Positions 26,274 through 34,824 are shown, counted from the stretch's first letter. The stretch is DNA of 64,000 nucleotides from an uncultured Myroides sp. (GCA_913777665.1 CAJYTF010000040.1:1-64000), one strand, 5' to 3'. Notes: generated by a model not told the origin, from the letters alone. Numbers and translations are program-made.

Positions 26274-27059
26274 TTATTTTTCTAAAATCAAAATTTCAAC
26301 CCTGCGATTAGCTTCTCGTTCTTCTTCGTTTTGTTCAGGAATTGCATAAATAGGTTTCGATCCACCAAAACTTTTATACTTTAACCGTTTTTTATCGATT
26401 CCGCTTTTAATAAGATAGTTATAAACCGCTAAAGCTCTTTTACCAGAAACATCATGATCATTTGATTCAGTATAGCAACAAATATGGCCTTGAATTTCTA
26501 TTTTAAGATTAGGATTTGATCTCATTGTTTGCAACAACTCCTTTAAAACAGGATATGAATGAGATTTAAAAACTGCAGTTCCACCATTAAAATTCAGATT
26601 TCTTAAATTTATTTTTTCACCAACTTTAGCAGAATGTAGTTCTTTATCGAGATTTTTTTCTGAATTGGCTTCATCTTATAAATAAGTAAAATAAACATCA
26701 ACCCTTCTGTTTAAATCTTGGATTTCGTTTTGTTTAAATTCTCTTCCAAAAGATTTTGTACTAATTGCCTGATCAATTGTAACCTTCCCTTTTAAATAAT
26801 TTAAAACAGTATGAATTCTTTTGTCGGAAAGGTCATTATTGTACTGATTATTTCCTACCCAATCGCAAAAACCTTCAACCTTTAAAACAGTTAAATTTGG
26901 ATGAAGATTTAACCAAGCATCGATTTTTTGTTTTTCGGTTTCAGTAAACTCACTTTCGTTATAATTAAAATAGAAACTTTGTTTTTGCTGCGAAAATCCT
27001 TTAAAAGTTATCAAGCAAAACAGCAATAAAATTAAATGCATATGTATTTTTTTTAACAT
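26274..27059 (-). pseudogene. Double OmpA-domain secreted protein interrupted by one in-frame TAA
   Basis: A single reading frame of 262 codons encodes a signal peptide (HLILLLFCLITFKGFSQ), a first OmpA-like domain (YFNYNESEFTETEKQ ... NRRVDVYFTYL), then TAA at 26678-26676, and continues in the same frame with DEANSEKNLDKEL, AKVGEKINLRNLNF and a second OmpA C-like domain (LKIEIQGHICC ... EEREANRRVEILILEK). The second half has no ATG of its own before mid-domain and no signal peptide. The two halves together match the architecture of intact Bacteroidota OmpA-pair proteins. The first half could still be made as a 127-residue product. Confidence 0.8.
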
Positions 27060-27109
27060 TAACGTTTTAAGCTTTTGTTTTAGTATTGAACGAGAATTAA
27101 ATCAAAATA

Positions 27110-27143
27110 AAAAACCTCCAATTCAAACGAATCAGAGGTTTTT
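27110..27143 (-). terminator. Terminator after tRNA-Leu
   Basis: Stem AAAAACCTC (27110-27118) / GAGGTTTTT (27135-27143), T-rich on the minus strand beyond it. Confidence 0.75.
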
Positions 27144-27144
27144 G

Positions 27145-27226
27145 TGCGGGTGATAGGACTCGAACCTACACACCTTGCGGCACCAGATCCTAAGTCTGGC
27201 GTGTCTACCAATTTCACCACACCCGC
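27145..27226 (-). tRNA. tRNA-Leu (anticodon UAG)
   Basis: 82 nt. Acceptor stem GCGGGTG pairs with CACCCGC, followed by discriminator A; the 3' CCA is not encoded. Anticodon stem CCAGA/TCTGG encloses CTTAGGA, so the anticodon is UAG, reading CUN leucine codons. The T arm contains GGTTCGAGTCC, and a long variable arm makes it a class II tRNA. Own terminator. Confidence 0.97.
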
Positions 27227-27358
27227 GGCTTGGGAAGAACTTTATTGTTCTTGTAAGACGGTGCAAATATACAAATGCTTTTTTATTCTGCAACAAAATT
27301 TCATTAAATTTTTATCATTATATTTGTTCTAATCATTAGAAATCATTCAAATTATATA

Positions 27359-28747
27359 ATGGAAATAATAAAAAATTACGTTCAACAAAATAAGGAACGT
27401 TTTATTAATGAGCTAATTGACTTGTTAAAAATCCCTTCGGTAAGCGCCGATAGCGCCTACTCTCAAGATGTTTTAAATACTGCCGACAAGGTAAAAGAAT
27501 TTTTAGAAAAAGCGGGTTGCGATAAAGTAGAAATTTGCGAAACTCCGGGTTACCCTATCGTTTATGGCGAAAAACACATTGGCGACAACCTGCCAACTGT
27601 TTTAGTTTACGGACATTACGATGTGCAGCCGGCAGATCCTATCGAATTATGGGATTCTCCGCCTTTTGAACCTGTGATCAAAAAAACGGAATTACACCCA
27701 GACGGAGCTATTTTTGCGCGTGGTGCTTGCGATGACAAAGGTCAGATGTTTATGCACGTTAAAGCGTTAGAATTAATGATGCAGACCGATACGTTGCCTT
27801 GTAACGTAAAATTTATGATTGAAGGTGAGGAAGAAGTAGGGTCGGCATCTTTGGCTTGGTTTGTTGAAAGAAATCAGGAAAAATTAAAGAACGATGTTAT
27901 TTTGATTTCTGATACCGGAATGATTTCTAACACACAACCGTCTATCACTACAGGTTTACGTGGTTTAAGTTATGTTGAAGTAGAAGTTAAGGGTCCAAAC
28001 CGTGATTTACATTCGGGCTTATACGGTGGTGCTGTTGCCAATCCAATAAATATTCTTGCACAAATGATTGCTTCGTTACACGACGAAAATAATCATATTA
28101 CTATTCCTGGTTTCTATGATAAGGTAGAAGAATTATCAAGAGAAGAACGCGATGAAATGGGAAAACGTCCTTTTTCGTTAGATGATTATAAGAAAGCATT
28201 GGATATTAAAGAAATTCATGGCGAAGCTGGTTATACTACCAACGAACGAAATTCTATACGTCCAACTTTAGATGTAAACGGAATTTGGGGCGGATACACC
28301 GGCGAAGGTGCAAAAACGGTAATTGCATCAAAAGCTTATGCTAAAATTTCAATGCGCTTGGTTCCAAATCAAGATTGGGAAGAAATTACCGAATTGTTTA
28401 AAAAACATTTTGAAAGCATTGCACCGGCATCAGTTAAAGTTGATGTAAAACCACATCATGGCGGACAAGGCTATGTTACTCCTATCGATTCAATCGGATA
28501 TCAGGCAGCGTCAAAAGCTTATACCGATTCTTTCGGCGTAACGCCAATTCCGGTTCGTTCAGGCGGATCAATTCCAATTGTAGCTTTGTTTGAAAAAGAA
28601 TTAAAATCGAAAACCATTATGATGGGCTTTGGTTTAGATTCTGATGCGATACACTCACCAAACGAACATTACGGTATCTTCAATTATTTAAAAGGTATTG
28701 AAACAATTCCGTTGTTTTACAAGTATTTTACAGAAATGTCTAAATAA
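27359..28747 (+). CDS. M20-family dipeptidase
   Basis: 462 residues. Di-zinc metallopeptidase of the M20 (ArgE/DapE/PepV, carnosinase-like) family. Metal-binding segments: VYGHYDVQPAD, GACDDKGQMFMHVKALE, IEGEEEVGSASLAWFVE (catalytic Glu pair), and a late His in GFGLDSDAIHSPNEH; the dimerisation domain carries GPNRDLHSGLYGG. No signal peptide: cytoplasmic peptide recycling. TATATTTG at 27319-27326 fits a -7 box. Confidence 0.93.
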   Translation: MEIIKNYVQQNKERFINELIDLLKIPSVSADSAYSQDVLNTADKVKEFLEKAGCDKVEICETPGYPIVYGEKHIGDNLPTVLVYGHYDVQPADPIELWDSPPFEPVIKKTELHPDGAIFARGACDDKGQMFMHVKALELMMQTDTLPCNVKFMIEGEEEVGSASLAWFVERNQEKLKNDVILISDTGMISNTQPSITTGLRGLSYVEVEVKGPNRDLHSGLYGGAVANPINILAQMIASLHDENNHITIPGFYDKVEELSREERDEMGKRPFSLDDYKKALDIKEIHGEAGYTTNERNSIRPTLDVNGIWGGYTGEGAKTVIASKAYAKISMRLVPNQDWEEITELFKKHFESIAPASVKVDVKPHHGGQGYVTPIDSIGYQAASKAYTDSFGVTPIPVRSGGSIPIVALFEKELKSKTIMMGFGLDSDAIHSPNEHYGIFNYLKGIETIPLFYKYFTEMSK

Positions 28748-28752
28748 ATCCA

Positions 28753-28791
28753 TAAAAAAAATCCACTTCGTAATTGAAGTGGACTTTTTTT
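28753..28791. terminator. Bidirectional terminator after dipeptidase
   Basis: Stem TCCACTTC (28762-28769) / GAAGTGGA (28776-28783) with A- and T-rich flanks between convergent genes. Confidence 0.8.
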
Positions 28792-28809
28792 ATCATGTAA
28801 ACTCAAAAA

Positions 28810-29091
28810 TTATTTTGCAGCTTGTAGTGTATCTTGTGCAACTGTTTCTACAGCAGGCTCTGTTGCTGTTGTAGTAGCAGCTGTACTTGTTGTATCTTGT
28901 TTTACCAATGGTTGTTCTGGCGAAAGTTCATCTTCAACAACAATTGTTTTTGTTCCTTTTTGTGGTGTAGGTTCAAAAAGTGCAGTATCGCAGCTTCTGT
29001 GAATAAAGAAAATCAACACTACTCCTAACATCAAAGGAATTAGACTGTATTTAAGTGCATTTCCGCTTTTGTCTTGACCGTTATGACTCAT
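28810..29091 (-). CDS. Small single-pass membrane protein, paralogue of the DUF937-OmpA linker
   Basis: 93 residues: a short cytoplasmic DKSGNALKY start, one membrane helix (LIPLMLGVVLIFFIH), RSC, then a Thr/Ala/Pro/Glu-rich periplasmic tail. The first 30 residues are nearly the same as residues around the membrane helix of the protein encoded at 29228-30487 (DKSGNMLKYILIPLLLGIVL). It lacks both the DUF937 and the OmpA parts, and is separated from that gene by a terminator. Looks like a duplicated fragment kept as a gene. Confidence 0.75.
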   Translation of the reverse strand: MSHNGQDKSGNALKYSLIPLMLGVVLIFFIHRSCDTALFEPTPQKGTKTIVVEDELSPEQPLVKQDTTSTAATTTATEPAVETVAQDTLQAAK

Positions 29092-29193
29092 AATATATTA
29101 TAGTTATTTAGTATTCTATGTAATAAACAGCGCAAATATACTATCTTTTTTCAGCATATTTTATTAGTTCGACTAAAATATTAACCGAAAATA

Positions 29194-29226
29194 AAAAAAG
29201 CAACATTTAAAATGTTGCTTTTTTTT
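29194..29226 (-). terminator. Terminator after DUF937-OmpA gene
   Basis: Stem GCAACAT (29200-29206) / ATGTTGC (29212-29218) extended by A/T runs on both sides. Confidence 0.8.
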
Positions 29227-29227
29227 A

Positions 29228-30487
29228 CTAATTTCTTATACTTAATGCTACTTTTCTATCGGTAAGTCTTAATTCTTCTGATGCATCAGCCGGGTGCACT
29301 GCAAATTCAGATCCATATCCTTCGGCACCCACGACTTGTTTCCCTAAACCTTTATCGTCTAAAAACTTTTTAACAGCCATAGCGCGGTCTGTTGAAACCT
29401 TTTTATTTACAGCCTCGTCACCGGTTTTGTCGGTATAACCACCAATTTTTACTTTAACTTCGGGATATGCCGTTAAAATTTGCGCAATGTTGTCTAACTG
29501 CTTTTGCGATTCTGGTAACACATTTGCCGTTCCATGTTCAAAATTTAAATCATCGAAATTAAACCAAACTTCTTTCAATTGATCCTCGGTCATGGTTTTG
29601 TATTCGCCTTTATTTAAAAAAGCCACCATTTGATCTTCAATTCCATCACTGTAAGCATTCAGTTTTACCTGATCGTTCACTACAATTTCCTTCGTTTTTC
29701 TGGTTGTAGTTACCGTGGTTGAGGTATCGTTTTGAATGGTATCTTTAACAACCGATTCTTCTATTGTAACTTCTCGGTTACAACCGCGGTACAAAAAGAA
29801 GATCAACACAATTCCCAAAAGCAGCGGAATTAAAATGTATTTCAACATGTTTCCGCTTTTGTCTTTTTGCGGATCTGTGTAAGGTGATTCGTTGGTTTTA
29901 AACTGATCTTTCTCGTTATTGTTCACCACATTGTTAATCACTGCATCGGCATGTTCGCGTTCTTCCATGCGCACAGCAGTTGGCTGATTAATTGTAGAAT
30001 CAACAGCACCTAATGTTCCAAAACCAACAGGAATCATAGATTTTAACGATGTAAGATTGTTTGTAAGCACACCGTTTATTGTTGAAAGATCGAAATTGGC
30101 ATCCAAGCCTTTAAAATAATCGATAATTCCTAAAAAAGCGGTTTTTAATACGGTATGTGCCGATATTTGCGAAATGTTTGAAAAAGCTGAAATTCTTTCG
30201 ACAAATTCCTGCTTATCTGCACCTAAAAAATCGTCTAAATAAGAAGCTGTTTTTTCTAATTTAAATTCGAACTCATTTACAGAATCTGCAAAAACATTCT
30301 GAATTTCATTAAACATTGGTCTTAAATACGCATCGCCTTTGTGATGCATTTTTAAAAGTAGTGCCGGAATGGCAACATCAAAAGCATTGTTTATTGATGC
30401 TTCTGTTTCGTTTGTACTAACTGCCAAACTTGAAATAAAGTCGGGCGAAATGTACTGTTTGATCTGATTTACTAACGGATTTTCCAT
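29228..30487 (-). CDS. DUF937 - membrane helix - OmpA fusion protein
   Basis: 419 residues. Residues about 1-190 resemble DUF937 (repeating helical pairs: INNAFDVAIPALLLKMHHKG, FSNISQISAHTVLKTAFLGII, LTNNLTSLKSMIPVGFG); a membrane helix follows (LKYILIPLLLGIVLIFFLYR), then a Thr/Val linker and a C-terminal OmpA peptidoglycan-binding domain (FEHGTANVLPESQKQLDNIA ... KIGGYTDKTGDEAVNKKVS, DRKVALSIRN). The topology places DUF937 in the cytoplasm and OmpA in the periplasm, linking the cell wall to an unknown cytoplasmic function. Confidence 0.88.
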   Translation of the reverse strand: MENPLVNQIKQYISPDFISSLAVSTNETEASINNAFDVAIPALLLKMHHKGDAYLRPMFNEIQNVFADSVNEFEFKLEKTASYLDDFLGADKQEFVERISAFSNISQISAHTVLKTAFLGIIDYFKGLDANFDLSTINGVLTNNLTSLKSMIPVGFGTLGAVDSTINQPTAVRMEEREHADAVINNVVNNNEKDQFKTNESPYTDPQKDKSGNMLKYILIPLLLGIVLIFFLYRGCNREVTIEESVVKDTIQNDTSTTVTTTRKTKEIVVNDQVKLNAYSDGIEDQMVAFLNKGEYKTMTEDQLKEVWFNFDDLNFEHGTANVLPESQKQLDNIAQILTAYPEVKVKIGGYTDKTGDEAVNKKVSTDRAMAVKKFLDDKGLGKQVVGAEGYGSEFAVHPADASEELRLTDRKVALSIRN

Positions 30488-30561
30488 AACAATTTGAATT
30501 TTCTTTTCTTAAAGATACAGCTTTATTTAATTAAAATTCAAAAAGTTTCCATTAAAAAATT

Positions 30562-31779
30562 CTATTTATTTTTCTGTTCGATCCACAAACTCATGTACTT
30601 AACTGCCTGTAAACCATTTTGCCACATTATTTTTTGAATAAATAAATTGCTTCTGTGAGCTTCGATATTTTCATGAATTTTTAAAACAGCATCCTTTAAA
30701 ACACCGCTCCAAATTTGTACAGAAAACTCATTGTTCAAAATATCAAATCCTTGTGTTACTGCCTTATTCCATTCGGTTTCATCATTGTACAATTTGCAAA
30801 CAGCATCAATAAAATCGGTTTCATTTTCGACAATAAATCCACCCCAGTTTTTAGCAGACATTCCTTCTGCTCCAATTTTTGATGTTACATTGGGCAAGCT
30901 GTTTCTAAAACCATCAACAAACTTACCTTTTAAACCCGCACCAAACGGAATAGGTGCAACCAGAACTCGGTATTGCTTCATGATTTCATTCACATCATTG
31001 GCTTTTCCTTTAACTATAAAACCATCGTTAACGTTGTTAAGCTGTAATATTTTTTGAGATGCGTACGCGCCATAAATATGAAGCTGCGTATTTGGCAAGT
31101 GTTTTTTAATTGATATCCATATTTTTTTTAACTGAAGTACCGTTTGATAATTTGGTTCGTGAATGAAATTTCCAATAAACATAAAATCTTTCCGACTACT
31201 GAAATTTGGCAGTTTTTCTTTTGTTTCGTTAGATATTTCGTTTTCAATAAATGGCAGATACAATAATTGCTTTGAAGGAATATTGAAATGATCGATTAAT
31301 AAATCATATTCGAATTTTGAAATGATGATCGATAAATCCGTTCGATAAATAGAGGATAATTCTCTGTAACAATCTGGTGTATCATAATTTACTTCGGTAT
31401 TCGTTTTAAAAGCTGTTGTTCGAGCTCTACGGACAAAATGCAAATCTTCGGTATCTAAAACCGATACAATGTTTGGAAATACTTGTTTTACGCGCCAGCC
31501 AAATTGTTCTTCGGTAATAAATCGATCAAAAACAACAATATCGGGCAAAAGATCGGCAATAAAATCATTAAACGACGAATCGTTCAAAACAATATCGTGC
31601 GTTATAACATCCAACTCGCGCAACGGATGAGAAGATTCCGATTTTGAAGCCGCACAAGCAAAATGAATATCGTTTGATATTTTCTTTAATTCATCAATCA
31701 ACTGCAACATACGCCAACCAGCCGCCGATGAAGTAGGTTCTGGCCAAACCAAACCAATTATTAAAACACGTGATTTCAT
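30562..31779 (-). CDS. Glycosyltransferase (GT-B type, group 1/4)
   Basis: About 405 residues starting at the ATG at 31779 (MKSRVLIIGLVWPEPTSSAAG); the 21 extra residues of the longer frame are unlikely. Two Rossmann-like halves: the N-terminal acceptor part starts with VLIIGLVWPEP..SAAGWR, and the nucleotide-sugar half has FMFIGNFIHEPNYQTV, LHIYGAYAS, and VLVAPIPFGAGLKGKFVDGF (the donor-binding G-x-G-x-K region), followed by IGAEGM. No glycan cluster surrounds it, so donor and acceptor are unknown. Confidence 0.85.
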   Translation of the reverse strand: MKSRVLIIGLVWPEPTSSAAGWRMLQLIDELKKISNDIHFACAASKSESSHPLRELDVITHDIVLNDSSFNDFIADLLPDIVVFDRFITEEQFGWRVKQVFPNIVSVLDTEDLHFVRRARTTAFKTNTEVNYDTPDCYRELSSIYRTDLSIIISKFEYDLLIDHFNIPSKQLLYLPFIENEISNETKEKLPNFSSRKDFMFIGNFIHEPNYQTVLQLKKIWISIKKHLPNTQLHIYGAYASQKILQLNNVNDGFIVKGKANDVNEIMKQYRVLVAPIPFGAGLKGKFVDGFRNSLPNVTSKIGAEGMSAKNWGGFIVENETDFIDAVCKLYNDETEWNKAVTQGFDILNNEFSVQIWSGVLKDAVLKIHENIEAHRSNLFIQKIMWQNGLQAVKYMSLWIEQKNK

Positions 31780-31831
31780 AAAGCAAATATCGAAGTAAAA
31801 TGTAAAAGATACTAACTGTGCAATTAATTTG

Positions 31832-31839
31832 TAAATTTG
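31832..31839 (+). promoter_or_regulatory. -7 box of miaE
   Basis: TAAATTTG, 15 nt before the ATG at 31855. It covers an earlier in-frame ATG (31837) and so fixes the start at 31855. No clear TTG at the expected distance. Confidence 0.5.
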
Positions 31840-31854
31840 CAAAAATTAAGGTTT

Positions 31855-32436
31855 ATGTTAGGACTTAAATTGTTAACCGATCCTCGTTGGGCAAATATTG
31901 CCGAAAGTAATATTGAAGAAATTTTAACCGATCATGCGTGGTGCGAGCAAAAAGCAGCTACAAATGCCATTACCATTATAACTTATAATTCGGAACACGA
32001 AGATTTGGTTACGGCAATGACTGAAATTGCGATTGAAGAAATGGAGCATTTTAAAATGGTTCACGATATCATTAAACAGCGTGGTTATACTTTGGGTCGC
32101 GAACGAAAAGACGATTATGTAAACCAGCTTTATAAGTTTATGAAAAAAGACGGATCGCGTAACGATGCTTTTATTGACCGATTGCTTTTTGCTGCGATGA
32201 TTGAAGCCAGAAGTTGCGAGCGTTTTCGTGTGCTTTCTGAAAATATTAAAGACGAAGAATTAGTGAAATTTTATAGAGATTTAATGATTTCTGAAGCAGG
32301 TCATTACACCACTTTTATAAAATTTGCAAAGAAATATACCGAACGTGTAAATGTTGACAAACGCTGGAAAGAATGGCTGGAGTTTGAAGGTCAGTTAATT
32401 CAGAATTACGGCACAAAAGAAAGTGTTCATGGATAA
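31855..32436 (+). CDS. miaE: tRNA-(ms2io6A37) hydroxylase
   Basis: 193 residues. Non-haem di-iron monooxygenase that hydroxylates the isopentenyl group of ms2i6A37 in tRNA. The ferritin-like four-helix bundle carries its ligands in EEMEHFKMVH, EARSCERFRVL and SEAGHYTTF; HAWCEQKAATNAI near the start and LTDPRWANIAE are family landmarks. Followed by a strong terminator. Requires MiaA/MiaB, which are not in this window. Confidence 0.92.
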   Translation: MLGLKLLTDPRWANIAESNIEEILTDHAWCEQKAATNAITIITYNSEHEDLVTAMTEIAIEEMEHFKMVHDIIKQRGYTLGRERKDDYVNQLYKFMKKDGSRNDAFIDRLLFAAMIEARSCERFRVLSENIKDEELVKFYRDLMISEAGHYTTFIKFAKKYTERVNVDKRWKEWLEFEGQLIQNYGTKESVHG

Positions 32437-32462
32437 AAAAACACCTCAATAGAGGTGTTTTT
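32437..32462. terminator. Terminator after miaE
   Basis: Stem AAAAACACCTC (32437-32447) / GAGGTGTTTTT (32452-32462), loop AATA. It abuts the stop codon of the convergent lipoprotein gene. Confidence 0.85.
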
Positions 32463-32829
32463 AGTTTTCAAAAGTGATTGAATCGGTTAGCTTTTCTTCT
32501 TCGTTGAATTTGTACCACGTACCAATTTTAGTCCAAGTTTCTTTAGTTGTATAGCTTTTTCCTATCTGGCTAATTTTTCCGTTTTTATGATACAGCACAT
32601 CTACAGAATACGGATAAAAATATTTTTCTGACCGAAAAAGTGTATCATTATTGTAATATTTCCAAACACCTTTTTCTTGACCATACTTATCATATCGCCC
32701 TTTAATTATATTTCGCTCCGTTTTTGTACCCGAAACATATTTCCACCTGCCAACTTCTACTCCATTTTTTTTCTGATTGATTTTGCAGGAAACAAGAAAT
32801 AATACAAAAAATAAAATGGCTATCTTCAT
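32461..32829 (-). CDS. Lipoprotein with MORN/YwqK-like repeats
   Basis: 122 residues: lipoprotein signal (MKIAILFFVLFLVSC), then G-x-W-K-Y and G-K units (VGRWKYVSG, KGVWKYYNN, LYHKNGKISQIGK, KIGTWYKF) reminiscent of MORN/YwqK antitoxin-like repeats. It starts immediately after the M56 gene ends and belongs to the blaI-M56 operon. Its role there is unknown. Confidence 0.75.
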   Translation of the reverse strand: MKIAILFFVLFLVSCKINQKKNGVEVGRWKYVSGTKTERNIIKGRYDKYGQEKGVWKYYNNDTLFRSEKYFYPYSVDVLYHKNGKISQIGKSYTTKETWTKIGTWYKFNEEEKLTDSITFEN

Positions 32830-34416
32830 TTAGTTTTCAACTTCATTTAACGGTTGATTTATCTTAATTTTAATAGGCAGTGTAAAGGTAGATCTTACCA
32901 CTTGACCTTCATTTTCTGCGGGTTGCCACTTAGGCATTGTTTGCAAAACCCGTATTGCTTCGTTAGCTGCTGTTTCATTTCCACCGCCTACTGCAATAAT
33001 ATTTGAAAAGCTGCCATCTTTTTCTACAATAAATTTTAACCTGGCTGAAATTAATGTATCATTTGTAGTAATCGTTTTTGTATCAAAAGCCCTCATAAAA
33101 TTACCAAAAAAAGCTTGCAGACCTTCTCTTGGAGCAGCCTTTTTTTCTACAAAACTATGAGCTTCAGCATATTTTTTTTCTATTTCTTTTATATCTTGAT
33201 AATCATTTTGTACTTGTGCAGATCTTTTTAATTCATCTAAAGTTAGTTTTTCTTTTTCTTCTTTAGATACCGCTTTAAGTTCGTAAGTGAAGTCTTTTTC
33301 ATTTTGAACAACTCCATATCTATTGTAAATTGATACTTTTAAATTTTCATCTACAACATAAAAATAAACACTGCCTTTATGACTAAAGTAGCCACTACTT
33401 TTTTCACCTTTAATATAAGCCAGAATAATTGGGTTATTCTTAATCTCATCTTTTGTTTCTTCACTAATTGGTTCGGTAGATTTAATTTCTTGAGGACGAT
33501 TAACTGCTTGTTCAACTACATTTGATATTTTATCTTCAACCTTTTTAATTTCGGCTGCTTTGGTTTCAATTCCAACAAAACCAACATACGTTACTGCCAT
33601 GGTTAACGAATAAAAAATCGTTCCCCATACTTTTCCTTTTTTTGTGTTTTTCATCATAATAAATCGTTTTTTTAAATTATTAAAGTGGATCGAACTACTT
33701 AATGCAACAATTGGCTGATTATTGCCATAATAGTTTAAAATTAATTCTTGATAATTTTTTAGGTTTTTAGTTTTTTGCAAACTAAATTCATCTGCAAGAT
33801 ATTCGTGATTTTCTTGTATAATTCGTTTAAAATAGTAGATAAAAGGCTGAAACCACAAAACTATTTTTAATCCTTCAATAAACAGAATATCTATTGAATG
33901 TTTTTGTTCTACATGGGCTTGTTCGTGATACAGAATAGCATCGCTTACACTTTTACTTTCCCAGTCGGTTTTGTTTACATAGACATAATTACAAAACGTG
34001 AAAGGCGAAGCAACTTTATTGCTAATAATTATGTTTCCGAATGATGTACTAATTTTTTTACCAGATTTCTTAATCTGTAAAATTTTAAAAAGATTATATA
34101 AGAATCGGATTAAAAAAACACCACTGACAAAGACAAAAATTATTGTTAGTATGGAAATATTGTTTTCTGGAACACTATCAACAATTATTACAGGAATGTT
34201 TGGCAACTGATTAAAAATGTATTCTTTAGTTTCAACAATTTTGTTTTGTGGTACTAAAAACTGAAAATTAAATAAAGGTAAAAACAATGCAAAAACTATA
34301 CTTGCAAGTAAATAATACCTTATAAATTGTAATGACTTTTTGTTTTCTAAATTCCATTTATATATCAAACAAAATATCAATAATAAAAATGTCGATTTTA
34401 TAAAATAAAGTACCAT
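32830..34416 (-). CDS. BlaR1/M56-family membrane metallopeptidase with C-terminal TonB-like domain
   Basis: 528 residues. Several N-terminal membrane helices, the zinc motif HEQAH in AILYHEQAHVEQKHSIDI and the downstream acid in ENHEYLADEF, as in the BlaR1/MecR1 sensor proteases that cleave BlaI. After a membrane helix near 260 the periplasmic part does not carry a penicillin-binding sensor but a charged linker and a TonB-C-like domain (ARLKFIVEKDGSFSN ... MPKWQPAENEGQVVRSTF). It begins 2 nt after the BlaI gene. The sensed signal is unknown; a beta-lactam link is not implied. Confidence 0.9.
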   Translation of the reverse strand: MVLYFIKSTFLLLIFCLIYKWNLENKKSLQFIRYYLLASIVFALFLPLFNFQFLVPQNKIVETKEYIFNQLPNIPVIIVDSVPENNISILTIIFVFVSGVFLIRFLYNLFKILQIKKSGKKISTSFGNIIISNKVASPFTFCNYVYVNKTDWESKSVSDAILYHEQAHVEQKHSIDILFIEGLKIVLWFQPFIYYFKRIIQENHEYLADEFSLQKTKNLKNYQELILNYYGNNQPIVALSSSIHFNNLKKRFIMMKNTKKGKVWGTIFYSLTMAVTYVGFVGIETKAAEIKKVEDKISNVVEQAVNRPQEIKSTEPISEETKDEIKNNPIILAYIKGEKSSGYFSHKGSVYFYVVDENLKVSIYNRYGVVQNEKDFTYELKAVSKEEKEKLTLDELKRSAQVQNDYQDIKEIEKKYAEAHSFVEKKAAPREGLQAFFGNFMRAFDTKTITTNDTLISARLKFIVEKDGSFSNIIAVGGGNETAANEAIRVLQTMPKWQPAENEGQVVRSTFTLPIKIKINQPLNEVEN

Positions 34417-34418
34417 AA

Positions 34419-34784
34419 CTATTTGTTTTTAAGTTCATCATCTATTAAATCGCGTAGTTTTTGCAATTCGTCTTTTGTCAATGTGGCATCTTTAGCAAAG
34501 AAGGAAGCAAATTGTGATGTGGAATTATCAAAAAACTGTTTAATCATATTTTTCATTTGTTTAGAAAAATAGTTTTCTTTCTTTACAATTGCGAAATACA
34601 AACGTGTATTACCAATTTCATCGTACCCAACAAAACCTTTATCAATAAGTTTTTTTACCGTAGTTGCAACGGTTGTTTTTGCAGGTTTGGGATCATTGTA
34701 ACTATCAATTAAATCTTTAAGAACCACTTTATCATGCTTCCAAATGTATTGCATGAGTTGTTCTTCGGCAGCTGTTAATTTCAT
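34419..34784 (-). CDS. BlaI/MecI/CopY-family repressor
   Basis: 121 residues. Winged-helix DNA-binding half (LTAAEEQLMQYIWKHDKVVL ... KTTVATTVKKLIDKGFVGYDE) and a helical dimerisation tail. Known relatives repress their own operon and are cut by the partner M56 protease, encoded 2 nt downstream. Two palindromes over its promoter (34785-34822) are the likely autoregulatory sites. It lies about 30 kb from the beta-lactamase gene, so regulation of that gene is not indicated. Confidence 0.93.
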   Translation of the reverse strand: MKLTAAEEQLMQYIWKHDKVVLKDLIDSYNDPKPAKTTVATTVKKLIDKGFVGYDEIGNTRLYFAIVKKENYFSKQMKNMIKQFFDNSTSQFASFFAKDATLTKDELQKLRDLIDDELKNK

Positions 34785-34824
34785 ATTCTACAAAATTAGA
34801 ATTAGTTCTATAAAAATAGAACAA
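34785..34824 (-). promoter_or_regulatory. Promoter and probable operators of the blaI-M56 operon
   Basis: Minus strand TTG (34824-34822), 23-nt spacer, TAATTTTG (34798-34791). Two inverted repeats overlap it: ATTCTA-n6-TAGAAT (34785-34802), centred on the -7 box, and GTTCTAT-n4-ATAGAAC (34805-34822), in the spacer. They share the half-site TTCTA. Placement suggests repression by the BlaI protein. The -7 box ends only 6 nt before the start codon, so the mRNA is almost leaderless. Confidence 0.65.

Noticed and set aside
26274..26537. The second OmpA half as an independent gene starting at TTG 26537
   Set aside because: The start would fall inside the domain, without a signal peptide, and the same frame runs upstream to the TAA and beyond into the first half.
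27144..27332. Plus-strand 62-codon ORF
   Set aside because: It runs antisense through tRNA-Leu and into an intergenic region; no protein features.
34419..34784. BlaI as regulator of the metallo-beta-lactamase at 2546
   Set aside because: The lactamase promoter has none of the TTCTA palindromes seen at the blaI promoter and the genes are 31 kb apart.
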